NCBI GenBank assembly: GCA_963942565.1
Contig: OZ012693.1
Coordinates: 7,587,341 to 7,651,340, forward strand
Direction: 5' to 3'
Length of the DNA stretch: 64,000 bases
DNA from: Maea johnstoni
Taxonomy: Eukaryota; Annelida; Polychaeta; Spionida; Magelonidae
A model generated the notes under the pieces. The model had not been told where the DNA came from. It worked only from the letters and a program-made list of their open reading frames with translations, and did no database searches. Made by a program: the position numbers and the translations under genes. Positions 1-12,623 of the stretch are shown here, in pieces; position 1 is the first letter of the stretch, and each line of letters opens with the position of its first letter.

Positions 1-1
1 T

Positions 2-835
2 ACCAGCAGCGACAGTAGAGCCACGTCGGTTTACATCCCGGACCTCCTCTCGAGCCAGCCAACGATCGAAGACGACTCCGCAGAGACCGAGACGATGGCA
101 GACGTCGACGATAATGGTGCCGCCGGGAGTACTTCGAGCCACAACCCCGAAGAGGCGGACGATGGTGCAGCCGCTGCAGACGACGAGAACACCACCGGTG
201 ACGACACCGCCGCCCCCACGGACGCTGCCTCTCCAGATGCCCAGGGTGCCGTAGGAGGAGAGGACTGGGACAAGGAAGTGGAAGACCAGCCAAAACACAC
301 GTTCCAGGGACGACTCATGCGGATGCCCCAGCTACAGGAGATCGGTGTTCGAACCCAGCTGGTACCGGCGGTGCGCGAGGCGAGGGAGATGACCCATGTC
401 AAGGAGATAGCCATCACCACCGAGAGGGCGTGCGCCGAAGTCGCTACTAATTACACAGACGGACTGGAGATGAACTGCCAGTACTACCGCGAGTTGGCGC
501 AACAGGAATTCCAGTACTACACTTCGGTCGGGGACGAACCTACACAACGGCTGAGAGATTGGATAGCGGACATGGACGCGGGGCGTATGCATCACACTGA
601 CGAACCGATACAGGACGGCACCCTCCGAGATGTAATCGCAAACAATGCGATTCGGTATAACCACTTGGAAGATGAGAACGAGTCGCTACGCGAGGATGTG
701 GCGAGGTTACGGCGGCTACTCAACCAGACGACGACGGAACTTCACCTGACCAGGCGGGCCCGCGACATGTCTTACGAGATGCGACGTAGGGAGGCAGACC
801 GGCGGGAGGAGGATCTGGGAGATGATCTTCATTAA
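2..835 (+). CDS. Acidic, coiled-coil protein of an LTR-element fossil (partial at window edge)
   Basis: The frame is open from the first bases of the window, so the real start may lie upstream; the first internal ATG is at 95. From that ATG the product is 246 residues. The N-terminal third is rich in Asp, Glu, Ala, Ser and Thr and looks disordered. The C-terminal half is strongly charged with heptad-like spacing (around residues 190-240, rich in Arg, Glu and Leu), which suggests a coiled coil. I see no zinc knuckle, protease or polymerase motif. It lies upstream of a polypurine tract and LTR on the same strand, so I infer it is a structural (gag-like or accessory) protein of that element. I do not recognise the family; a host gene remnant is also possible. 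Confidence 0.45.
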   Translation, partial: TSSDSRATSVYIPDLLSSQPTIEDDSAETETMADVDDNGAAGSTSSHNPEEADDGAAAADDENTTGDDTAAPTDAASPDAQGAVGGEDWDKEVEDQPKHTFQGRLMRMPQLQEIGVRTQLVPAVREAREMTHVKEIAITTERACAEVATNYTDGLEMNCQYYRELAQQEFQYYTSVGDEPTQRLRDWIADMDAGRMHHTDEPIQDGTLRDVIANNAIRYNHLEDENESLREDVARLRRLLNQTTTELHLTRRARDMSYEMRRREADRREEDLGDDLH

Positions 836-2238
836 AATATATAAAGATTCATCTTGCAGATCGTCCTCCAACTAGTGTTTAAAACCTGGTGGGAGGTCGG
901 AAGGTTGTTCAGGTATCACAGAGTGGGTCATTTCGACCTACTCTTATGCTATTAAATATAGGTTATTAAGATTGTATTCCGAACATCTTTATGATAATAT
1001 TACTTATAAACCAAGAAACAACACTACTATTGGTAATACCTCCTCTTCCCACTGTGGTTCCGATGAGGGAATCTGGGCCCGCGCACGAGGTGGGGGAATG
1101 GGTAATTCTTCGTTGATTGGTTCCATATTGGTCCTAACCTTCGTCGAAGTGCTCACTCACTGTATCTCGTGGAAGGCGTCCCCATACTCCTTCATCGGCG
1201 CGCGATATTACTCAGTCTTGATGCTACGTGCCAAATATGATATGTGTTCTACTCCGTTGCTTTCTCTTTCAGGTATACCGTTACAGCCGATGTCGCATCA
1301 ATGGAGGTCGCCACCACTACCGCAAGGTATGATGGGTATTATTATACCCGGATAGTCCTGGACTGGTGGCGACCCCTATTGTATACGTGACTATATTATT
1401 ATTGACCCATTTCTGTGCTGCCTCATGCAACCCACTAGTAGCTGCGGCCATCTATTTTTATATTGTAGTTGTTGGAGAGCACTTCGCTGGAGCCATTGGG
1501 ATATTTAGTAATTTATTATGATTCTGTTTTAGGTCCCGGGTAAACTTTCTTTTGGAAAAAAAAACGTAGGGAGGGTGGCATAATTCGGCTTAAATATAGC
1601 TCTGAAATGGACCCCTATTTGACTGAAAGATAATTCTCATTTCTATTCTTAGCGGGTTAAGGTCGTATTAGACTCTAGTAGTTTGGCTAATTGGTGTGCT
1701 CTCCCTATAACTTTAAGTTAAACGGATTGAGCTACAATTTAGCCGGCAGGCTCGATCAGCTAAGTGATCTCTATAAACACGTTGTATTCGGTAGGGCTGT
1801 AGCTAAATTTTTATAAGCTGTTTGCGAATCTCATAAGTTTTATTAATATGAGGTGAGCCAGAACCGTTTAGATACACAGGTATCTTTTAGTATTTTATGC
1901 GTTTGGGTGAAACGTCAGTAACCATTAGACGTATTCGTCCAGGTTATGTTTTATGCTATGTTTTTTTATATGGATACTCACACCGATTATAGAGAGTGTG
2001 AATATCTTTGCCATTAGCATGTAGGCCAGGTATTTTTAACATGGCCAGTCTATGTGATTTTTGATTTTCTGGGAGTGGCATCGCACTGCCATTAGGTGTC
2101 ACTGCCCTGTTGTTGTGATAATTACTTTGTATATTTGCCATGGGCACTCACAGACCTTACCAATTTTAACCACAATTTTTTTAACAACTATCGAACTTAG
2201 CGTCCGGAAACATACCATTAATTTCGGTCTCAGTATTT

Positions 2239-2271
<33 letters not shown>

Positions 2272-3387
2272 TTTGTTATTTCCTTAACATAATTCCATCT
2301 TAGACACCCTTCTATTTTACTACACATGTTGTAATGGTTAAAAGTTTTAACAGTATTCATTGTCAGTGCCAAGCCTACCTCTTTGCCATATTTGAGATTT
2401 CATGTAATACTCAAACTCTGATTTCCAGTATTATGCATTCCATGATGATATTCCACGACACGTTGTATGTATAAAATTCTAGTCTTGACTACCTCTATTC
2501 CAGTATATGTGACGGTCGTTTTGTTGCCATGTAAATTTAACCGATAAGTATTATTGTCTTGTACACTCGTGCATGTCCTGCAATATTAACCGAGCTCATA
2601 TCTCCATCCGCCGCTGCAGCCGAATCTTATTATTGTTCTCCGAATTGGAATATTTTTTTTTTTTTTTTTCTCTTTCTGGTCAATATTAGACGCATTTTTC
2701 TTTTATTTTTTTTGGGGGGTGGATATTTTTATACGGAAGAAATTTTCTGAGACTGGGCTGCAGCGTTACCCCTGCACACCGCGTGGAGGTAGGAGATAGG
2801 TGCAGGATTTTCCGTCCGAAAGGGTTAGAGTCTTATGTTTTTACATAACTTTGACTCTACATATATTTATTTAATATTTAAGCTTTCATTCCGAAAGTGA
2901 GCTGGTCTCCCTTTAAGGGAAATACTCACGGGCGACAGGATGTTATTACATTCTGACTCCGTTCCTTTCGCCAGTGAGTGTTCCCTTGGAGGACACCTTT
3001 ATGGGTCGGCGTGTCGCCTAGTGCCTTTTATTCCATGATTGGAAGGTTGTGTCTGATAACTTACATTAGTACGAGTAGACAAATTCTTCTAATTTTAAAA
3101 TTATGCATGTAAAGAGGTATATTCTCACATATTTTTTTAAGTTCAAACAAGACCTGTGGACTGAGACTGCGGGTGGGGGTGATGTGCTGGTAACCTCTCC
3201 CCCCATGTATTACCTCTTATTTCGGCATTCTTTCATATATAGCGCCTTTTGCGTTACAGAAGGATTTTAGATTCGTGGTAATATTGACCTATATTATATT
3301 TTTATGCGCTGTCACTTCATTGTTTGGATACTATATGGTTAGTTTTTCAGTGATACGAGGGCGTATCACAGTGCGAGAGGGGAGGAG
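836..3387 (+). other. Non-coding internal/3' region of LTR element
   Basis: About 2.5 kb between the ORF and the LTR with no convincing coding region. It is AT-rich, with T runs near 2650 and 2705 and a short A-run plus (TA)n at 2240-2271. It ends in a purine-rich stretch (about 3374-3387) directly before the LTR, as expected for a plus-strand polypurine primer. The long non-coding 3' segment is unusual for a Ty3-type element, so the family is uncertain. Confidence 0.45.
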
Positions 3388-4040
3388 TGTAGCGTAGGTG
3401 TAGCCAAACGAACGGTGCTAAGTCTAGGAGTTTTCGCCGGCCCCTCTGAATGGAGGTCAGCCGGCTTATCTACAGCGTGGATGGAGCTGCATTCCTACGT
3501 TGGGATGTAGCGAAAACCACGCTGTGGTAAAACAAATATCAGGCCCCTTTCGATACCCTCTTAAAAACCCTTACTGTTACCTGTCTGGCGGCTTCTTTGT
3601 AGTTGTTCTACACTCCTACATAGTTGACGCCGGGCAGGCCACTTCACTGGGAGTTAATGGCTCCTCAAGAGGGTGGCCGCTGCGCATCTGCGCGTGCGCA
3701 GATGCGCAGTGGCCTGTTCCCGTGTTTACATTTAAAAAGAAAACAAGCCTTTTAGAAAGTTGCAGAGAAAAAGTGCCAACAAAGTCAGAAAATGGGTGAG
3801 TCATTAATCGCGAATAGCACCATTCGTTAGGTAAAGGCCTAAGCTCCATTCCGCCTCCCTTTTGGAGTATGTCAGTGTAGTATAACAGGACTTTTGGATC
3901 AGTAAAGATATTTTGTATTATAACCATGCTTGTTTCTGTGTTATATCTATAACTATATAGGGTGAAAATACCCTCCAACCCAGACTGTTAGATCTGTAAA
4001 TTAACCCTCAGAGTAGCGGCTCAGTAAGAGCTACGTTACA
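3388..4040 (+). repeat. LTR (3' LTR or solo LTR), ~653 bp
   Basis: It begins TGTAGCGT directly after a purine tract and ends ACGTTACA, an imperfect terminal inverted repeat of the TG...CA type seen in LTRs. The end coincides exactly with the start of the satellite array at 4041. No second copy of this LTR is seen in the window, so it is either a 3' LTR whose partner lies upstream or a solo LTR. The boundaries are inferred from the terminal motif. Confidence 0.55.
3675..3714. promoter_or_regulatory. GC-rich perfect palindrome in LTR
   Basis: Fourteen bases (3680-3693) are mirrored after a 2-base loop at 3696-3709, with GGCC flanks extending the dyad. The TGCGCA cores resemble NRF1-type sites. 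A promoter role in the LTR is plausible but is inference. Confidence 0.35.
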
Positions 4041-6198
4041 ACAGTGCCGTTTATACACTCCTGGTGTGTGTCTCCTACGTCGGCCTCGCCAGCCGTGGAC
4101 AGTCAGGGGGCTTGTAGTCAAATGTCCAACAAGTGCAGTTCGACTGATGTCCGCCAGGTGCTCAAAAATCTCCTTAATCATACACAATCGGCGTGTATCG
4201 ATTAGATCACAACAAGAAATCACTCAATTTGAATACTTACTTCATAAATCTTGCACTTTAGACGTTGAAGAGCACTTACAGTGCCGTTTATACACTCCTG
4301 GTGTGTGTCTCCTACGTCGGCCTCGCCAGCCGTGGACAGTCAGGGGGCTTGTAGTCAAATGTCCAACAAGTGCAGTTCGACTGATGTCCGCCAGGTGCTC
4401 AAAAATCTCCTTAATCATACACAATCGGCGTGTATCGATTAGATCACAACAAGAAATCACTCAATTTGAATACTTACTTCATAAATCTTGCACTTTAGAC
4501 GTTGAAGAGCACTTACAGTGCCGTTTATACACTCCCCTGCGCCATAGAGATAGTGTCCCAACTGGCGCTGGTGTGTGACTCCTACGTCGGCCTCGCCAGC
4601 CGTGGACAGTCAGAGGGGGCTTGTAGTCAAATGTCCAACAAGTGCAGTTCGACTGATGTCCGCCAGGTGCTCAAAAATCTCCTTAATCATACACAATCGG
4701 CGTGTATCGATTAGATCACAACAAGAAATCACTCAATTTCAATACTTACTTCATAAATCTTGCACTTTAGACGTTGAAGAGCACTTACAGTGCCGTTTAT
4801 ACACTCCTGGTGTGTGACTCCTACGTCGGCCTCGCCAGCCGTGGACAGTCAGGGGGCTTGTAGTCAAATGTCCAACAAGTGAAGTTCGACTGATGTCCGC
4901 CAGGTGCTCAAAAATCTCCTTAATCATACACAATCGGCGTGTATCGATTAGATCACAACAAGAAATCACTCAATTTGAATACTTACTTCATAAATCTTGC
5001 ACTTTAGACGTTGAAGAGCAATTACAGTGCCGTTTATACACTCCCCTGCGCCATAGAGATAGTGTCCCAACTGGCGCTGGTGTGTGACTCCTACGTCGGC
5101 CTCGCCAGCCGTGGACAGTCAGAGGGGGCTTGTAGTCAAATGTCCAACAAGTGCAGTTCGACTGATGTCCGCCAGGTGCTCAAAAATCTCCTTAATCATA
5201 CACAATCGGCGTGTATCGATTAGATCACAACAAGAAATCACTCAATTTGAATACTTACTTCATAAATCTTGCACTTTAGACGTTGAAGAGCACTTACAGT
5301 GCCGTTTATACACTCCCCTGCGCCATAGAGATAGTGTCCCAACTGGCGCTGGTGTGTGACTCCTACGTCGGCCTCGCCAGCCGTGGACAGTCAGAGGGGG
5401 CTTGTAGTCAAATGTCCAACAAGTGCAGTTCGACTGATGTCCGCCAGGTGCTCAAAAATCTCCTTAATCATACACAATCGGCGTGTATCGATTAGATCAC
5501 AACAAGAAATCACTCAATTTGAATACTTACTTCATAAATCTTGCACTTTAGACGTTGAAGAGCAATTACAGTGCCGTTTATACACTCCCCTGCGCCATAG
5601 AGATAGTGTCCCAACTGGCGCTGGTGTGTGACTCCTACGTCGGCCTCGCCAGCCGTGGACAGTCAGAGGGGGCTTGTAGTCAAATGTCCAACAAGTGCAG
5701 TTCGACTGATGTCCGCCAGGTGCTCAAAAATCTCCTTAATCATACACAATCGGCGTGTATCGATTAGATCACAACAAGAAATCACTCAATTTGAATACTT
5801 ACTTCATAAATCTTGCACTTTAGACGTTGAAGAGCACTTACAGTGCCGTTTATACACTCCTGGTGTGTGACTCCTACGTCGGCCTCGCCAGCCGTGGACA
5901 GTCAGGGGGCTTGTAGTCAAATGTCCAACAAGTGCAGTTCGACTGATGTCCGCCAGGTGCTCAAAAATCTCCTTAATCATACACAATCGGCGTGTATCGA
6001 TTAGATCACAACAAGAAATCACTCAATTTCAATACTTACTTCATAAATCTTGCACTTTAGACGTTGAAGAGCACTTACAGTGCCGTTTATACACTCCTGG
6101 TGTGTGACTCCTACGTCGGCCTCGCCAGCCGTGGACAGTCAGGGGGCTTGTAGTCAAATGTCCAACAAGTGAAGTTCGACTGATGTCCGCCAGGTGCT
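4041..6198 (+). repeat. Satellite array, left arm (237/272-bp units)
   Basis: Using the motif GTGCCG as marker, units start at 4044, 4281, 4518, 4790, 5027, 5299, 5571, 5843 and 6080 (the last is partial). Spacings are 237, 237, 272, 237, 272, 272, 272 and 237. The long form carries about 35 extra bp (for example 4534-4572) containing CGCCATAGAGATAGTG. Short ORFs repeat in every unit in several frames, but their ends are set by the repeat and none looks like a gene. Confidence 0.95.
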
Positions 6199-9132
6199 TG
6201 TAAAGTTGTTAAATCAGGGCCATTCATGTATATACCTATCAAATTTGATTACGTATCTGTGACATGTCATTGACTAACAAATAAATATACAATTTCATAT
6301 TATCTAAAGTTTCTTCTGAATGTGGCCCCCATATGTAAGCTAAAAATATGTAAACAATCGCAGTCGTTTCAAACCTAGCTATTATCAACAATTGGTCTGA
6401 GGAGCATAACATTTTAATTCTGCCGAGGAAAGATCAATTATATGGGAAAAGGAATCTCACTTCTATCCCAATTTTTTTTCCGTTAAATTTCTGCGATTAT
6501 TTCCTTTGGAACATATTGGATAAGTTGTTCTGTCTGTCTTGCTTATGTTTCACTGTTTCGCCTTAACCAAGGTGTACCGCCTGAAAGGTCTTCTAACATG
6601 AGATATGCATAAGCGCCATACAAGTCCCCTCCATGTCTAAAATTAAATATATTAGGTAAAAAGTAGATGATGAAGGAATTCAGGCTTTGTGGTTATCAAA
6701 TGTTTACCTATCCCTATCTTATGGAATGAAGACCATTAAAAATTTGAAAGATTGAATAAAGACTAATATGGAGCAAAGAGGAACTCTTTTGTTAATAATA
6801 TTTTTTTATATTTGATATAGCGCTCTTTCCACCTATGATATTCAAAAGCGCTTTTAAGTGGACAGTGGACAGCTGTCAAGGTCCATGTAGTCAAATAAAC
6901 TCCTTTCGTAATAGTAAGGTTTTCAGCTGTTTCTTGAAGTTTTGCACACTAGTCCGGCAAAGAAAGCTGGATTTTGGGCTGAACATTCTTCTTCATTTTT
7001 TTTTCAATTGATTATGGCTGGCAAGGGTACCCACTTTTAGAATATGCCAGATGACGGGTTGGCACCCTTGGGCAATTTGAGATCTTGACCCATCTTTGCC
7101 ACCACCCATGGTACAAGAATTGGATAAATTGGCCTTTCTCCGGTTTTTGCTGATCCAGATATTAAAATATAAGAGACCTACAGACCCATCCATTTAGATA
7201 GGCTCGATTTATATAGGAAATAGGTATATAGGTTATCTGGGTCCCTGCTAAGTGTATTTCCTTTGTCTGAGGTCATCAACATGAGGTCTTTGGATGTTGT
7301 GGGCGACAGGAAGTCTCAAATATCGAATCCTCCAGTAAACGTTTACCCAAGAAAGTAAACGTATAACTATAACATTCACTGGAATGGTTAAAGCTTAACC
7401 TAAAAGGTTGAGGTTCACTGAAAAATATTGAAGGTTCTCTGATTGAGGTGAACCTTAACATTTCAGGCGGGTAATCATTTATCAATGAAAAAATATTTGG
7501 ATAGATGTTCACCTAGTAATAACTAGTTAATGCAATGTTCACCCAAATTATACAAAGGTTAATCCTTTTCAGATCAATGAAACTCCAAACTAGTTGAATC
7601 CTTACCGGTCCTTCTTACAGTGTACAGTGCCGACATTTAATTCCTGCACTGAATGTGTAGGGGCCATGGCATAGTACAAAACTGCACGTCTGATTGACAC
7701 CCAGTTTCCTGGGCACGGATGCATGGATAACCTCACATGCAACTGAACATAGCTTTGATTCGCAAGGTACATGGGTCAGTAATGTGATTGGCTTATTTTT
7801 TATGACATCTTAAGATACCTTCGTCTTATCCACCTTTTATGTTATCCATCGGTTGTGTACAACCGGACACTAGGAGACGTCCGATCGACTGGTGCAGGAA
7901 TTAGATGTCTATAACTTACTAGTAGTTGTCCCTGTCGGCCAATTTCAATAACATGTAGCTGCATATCTTTCCCTATAACGCAATATCAATCACACACAAG
8001 TATATGCGTAGCATTGGGCAACTTTTCACTTTTGCAAGTTAATTGATCAAATAAAAGTGTTCAACCAAAACTGTACGAAAATCTTAAACAATTTAGAATA
8101 TTTATATTGAAAGAAAGATTCTTTATTTTTACACTTTGCGAAATTCGGTACTCTTTACACATCCGTAGGTGTTCCTACCATGATTTATAACGGCTCGTGA
8201 ATGGGAGTTCCGCACTTGTCATTCGCCGGCCGAATATTCGGAAGCCATATGCAGGCAAAGAATTGAGAGCGAAAATCCATCCGAGTCAGGGGAATTCCCC
8301 AATAATCATGACATCTGCTTGGGTAATTTTCAGGAAAGTATGTTTTAACATTCGTAACTTGTGGCTAATTGTCAAATCCCTATAATGCCATCCGACAGAG
8401 GGCATTAAACCTTATTATTGCTATTCTGATTTTAACCATTTGAGTGTACCATGTGATTAGCTGATAAATTGTCATACTAGTATCGTCCCTATGGCTGATA
8501 GGACAATTTGATAGGTTACGGCCTTCTGGCCTATGACAAATATCATGGCGCCCTCTGCAACAGTCAATAAGGCTATACTATAGTATATTCTTTTAGAAAT
8601 TTGAAGACATTGTTTTCCCACACAATGCAACTAGTGCAAAGACAAAGTGTTATCTAAGAATAAAGAGTAAAACGTATGGCAAAAATCATACATTTTAGCT
8701 ATCAAGTTATTTGCTACCAGAATGAGCAATATTTCGAAGTAGAATAGTGAAAGTCTTATATAAGTCGATGTAACGCTGTTTACCTACAGTTGTTGTCCAA
8801 CTACAATTATCAATCTATTTGCTTCCTAAATAAATCATTTATAAAAGTAGAGTAGTGAAAGTTATATATGAGTCTATATAATGCTTTTCAAAAAAGACCA
8901 AAATGCAAACGAAAATAGTACATTTTAGCTAAGTGACATATTTTCTGACCCCTGTTCCATTACAATAGTCAGGGCGTGATGTCACCAGTGAGACGATGCC
9001 ACTCTTGGTTGTATCAGTATTGGGAAATGTTCTTATTTTTCCAGTGTTCTTTAGTTGGTAATTTGCAGAATTGATAACTTGTGATACATCTGCAGACATA
9101 TTCATTTTCGGATGAAAAACAGCACCCATATT
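6199..9132 (+). repeat. Left unique arm of the giant inverted repeat
   Basis: AT-rich sequence with no intact gene. The minus-strand reading of about 6800-7150 resembles the 3' tail of a CR1/L2-like LINE (a decayed RT C-terminus followed by a GCGCTATATCAAATA-like tail), but this is too weak to annotate as a gene. The whole segment is copied inverted at 12624-15530. Confidence 0.8.
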
Positions 9133-9202
9133 GTTGGTCTGCACACTATATATCACAAGATACTATCAATAAGAGCACAAGAAACGTCGTATGCAGGGAA
9201 GC

Positions 9203-9374
9203 AATAATAAAAAGTTAATAACTGTTCACCAGGGCACTATGTGTATTAAATGTGCGCCTTCAGGCATCCTGACCAGACCTCGGGACTTCGGCCCTTGGTC
9301 TGACCAGCATGCCTTCAGGCGCACATTAAATACCCATACCGCCCTGGTGAACAGTCATTAAGGCTTTATTATTA
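9203..9374. mobile_element. Short hairpin MITE
   Basis: An inverted repeat of about 80 bp per arm, including CTGTTCACCAGGGC / GCCCTGGTGAACAG, folds around a short GC-rich centre near 9288. It lies in the spacer just inside the left arm. Family not recognised. Confidence 0.6.
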
Positions 9375-9649
9375 ACTACTTTTTGGGATAATTTAGGCCA
9401 ATAATGTCATGAAACGTCATTTATTGTGAATATGACAATAAGATATCAAGGACACCCACTTCCAAAATCCCACTTTCCTTAAGCACCTGAAATGTTCTGT
9501 GCCTTCCTTGGACAAAAGCTTAGACATTGGCTACCTGTAACTTGTATTTCAGTTGACATTTACAATTGTCCCTATTTGTCCAAGTTTATTGAGGTTCTCA
9601 ATACTTTCAATACTACAAAAAGTCGAACTTGTAAGTCGACGAACATGTA

Positions 9650-9775
9650 GCTAAGTTGCAAAACTGCCATACCGACATCGATACATGGATGTCTCAAAAT
9701 AAACTGAAATGTAATGCAGGCAAGACAGAGGTGCTGGTCATAGGTACCCCACGGATGCTCGGGAAACGGAATGGA
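9650..9775 (+). pseudogene. CR1/L2-like LINE reverse transcriptase fragment
   Basis: About 40 codons read as a piece of the RT domain just after the YADD motif: ...DIDTWMSQNKLKCNAGKTEV..., followed by LVIGTP. The pattern W-M-x-x-N-K-L-K-x-N-x-x-K-T-E is typical of CR1, L2 and Jockey reverse transcriptases. Nothing coding continues on either side, so it is a small relic. Confidence 0.7.
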
Positions 9776-9949
9776 AGCTAATTAAATATTCGGCACCCCC
9801 CCCCCCCTTCCAGCCATAGTTCAGAATTGGGGTGGGGGGGAGGGGCGGTAAAGCAATTCAGAATTCGCCCCCCTGGGCCATAAAAATCCTCTCTTTCCCC
9901 CTAATACAGTGTCGTAGTAGCTGCAGGATTTCTTTTATACTACAAGTTT

Positions 9950-10325
<376 letters not shown>

Positions 10326-11073
10326 GGTTCTAGGACAATATCCCCCCCGGAAAATATTCCCCAGAACAATATCCCCCCGGACAATATCCCTCCGGACAAT
10401 ATCCCCCTGGATGATATCTCTAGTAAAATAAAAAAATAATAATAAGAATTTAATTCAATCATCCTAAAAAATGTGTAAGTAAAAAAAAATCTTTTTTAAA
10501 TTTATAAAAAATCCAGTGTTTTGAATTATCCTAAAACATATCTTAGTAAAAAAATATTATTCTTTTAAATTCCAGTGTTTTAAATTAATCTATTAAAACA
10601 TATGATAGTAAAAAAAAAGTTAATTTGAAAAAAATTCCTGTGTTTTAAATAATCGTAAAACATGTGTTAGTAAAAACGAATTTCAAAAAATTCAGTGTTT
10701 TAAATTATTTATGAACAATTTTTTTGAATTTTTTGAATTTTTTTTTTTACTAACACATGTTTTAGGATAATTTAAAACACTGGATTTTTTTTAAAAAGAT
10801 TTTTTACCAGCATATCATTTAGGATGATTTAAAACACTGAAATTTAAAAAAAACTTTTTTTTACCAACACATGTTTTGGGATAATTTATAACACTGGACT
10901 TTAAAAAAAATGAAATACTAAAACATGTTTTACTAGAGATATCATCTGGGGGGATATTGCCCGGGGGGATTCTGTCCCCGGGGATATTGGAACGGGGGAT
11001 TTTGTCCGGGGGGATATTGTCCGGGGGATATTGTCCGGGGAGATATTGTACAGGGGGATATTGTCCTGATACC
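10326..11073. mobile_element. Foldback/MITE element with iterated GGACAATATCC motifs
   Basis: The ends are GGTTCTAGGACA and TGTCCTGATACC (inverted, with a few mismatches). Inside each end is an array of ~16-bp units with the core GGACAATATCCCCC: six units at 10331-10425 and about nine inverted units at 10932-11063. Further in are ~75-bp repeats containing CAGTGTTTTAAATTAT, about four on the left and three inverted on the right, meeting near 10720. The element sits between two (TA)n tracts, so it probably inserted into a TA repeat, which hides any target-site duplication. It has no transposase and is therefore non-autonomous. Confidence 0.75.
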
Positions 11074-11550
<477 letters not shown>

Positions 11551-11838
11551 AAAATTCGGCACCCCCACCAATCATCAAATGAAAATGGACATATATTGCC
11601 GAGAATGTCGGGAAATCAAAACGTTTGTTCAAGGCGTTTTCATTCCATGATTTCTCCGTGATTACTGGTCTTAAAATTACGATTTTAGTTTATTAAAAAA
11701 GAACATATTAGGGACTTTCTAGGTAAATAAATAATATTGTCTTAAGTCCAATAAATAATGTATACATGTAATTTATAGGATGTTTTGTGGTTGAGGTGGT
11801 GGCCATGGTATATTGTAGGAATTGATCATGGGAGGGGT

Positions 11839-12130
11839 TCCCGGGGGTGGGGGGCACTTGGGTAATTAGGGGGGCGCATAAGCTTGTTATCAATAATTAA
11901 AAAACACCCCTAAAGCACTGATTTCTGGCCGAAAAAGCACCCTCATTTCAATAAAAACGCTGACTTTTTCCACCAAATAAACATCCCTTCTTTATCAAAA
12001 CACTGACATTGGATGAACGGGAACACGTATATTAACTTAAGATTGTATAATCCTCTGCCTGTTTAGCGGCAGCAAGTCGCGGCAACAGCCTTGGAAGCCC
12101 AGTCACTTTGGGAGTCATTCGGCGTTGTGC
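11839..12130 (-). mobile_element. Partial copy of the hAT-like MITE seen at 59509-60002
   Basis: Starting at the G-rich end CCCGGGGGTGGGGGGCAC, about 290 bp match, in inverse orientation, the right-hand part of the MITE at 59700-60002. The shared sequence includes the stretch around CAAAACACTGACATTGGATG and the GTTTAGCGGCAGCAAG region. The other terminus is not visible, so the copy is incomplete or has an older, diverged end. Confidence 0.7.
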
Positions 12131-12623
12131 ACGCCATGATGCTTCTGGTCTCGTTGTGGTGCGGGAATTTCCAACCGACGTCACGGGGAATCCCCCTGTC
12201 ACGTGATAAGGCCACGGCAAAAAACGTGTCCTAGCACTGTCTTGAGTACATCGGCTCGTGTCGTGGACCTCGCATACCAAATTTCACTACAAGATTTACC
12301 TAGGACACTCAAGACTGTCCTAGGACACATCCCCGACATGTCGCGGCACCATCCCCGACTTCATTTTTGTCTTGGCTCTCTGGCGAGATCGTGGCAAATA
12401 CTTGAACATGTCCAAGTATTTGCCCCGATCACCCCTTTGTCGTAGGTGCACCTAGGACACCCACGATCTTGCTAGGACACTGTCCGGGACGCTGTCACGA
12501 TCAGGAATTGAACGAATTTTCTGAACGAAATTCCTGATCGTGGCACGTCCTGGCAGTGTCTTGAGCCATGTCCTGCCTGTGTGATCCAGGCTTAATAGTA
12601 CCAGTTCCTAAAGAACCCGTCGG
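12131..12623. other. GC-richer spacer with a hairpin; probable MITE remnant
   Basis: No coding region. A hairpin at 12496-12542 pairs CACGATCAGGAATT with AATTCCTGATCGTG. The motifs CCTAGGACAC and GTGTGATCCAGGCTT recur, and the latter resembles the terminal sequence of some invertebrate MITEs. Family not assigned. Confidence 0.35.

Noticed and set aside
4008-6022. Repeated 64-170-codon ORFs (for example MISCCDLIDTRRLCM and MKSTYSAVYTLPCAIE types)
   Set aside because: They recur in every satellite unit on several frames and strands with ends fixed by the unit length. They are by-products of the repeat, not genes. The same holds at 15531-18602.
7276-8385. 78- and 62-codon ORFs that occur identically in both arms of the inverted repeat
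   Set aside because: Their conservation is explained by the DNA duplication itself; no domain or codon signal supports them.
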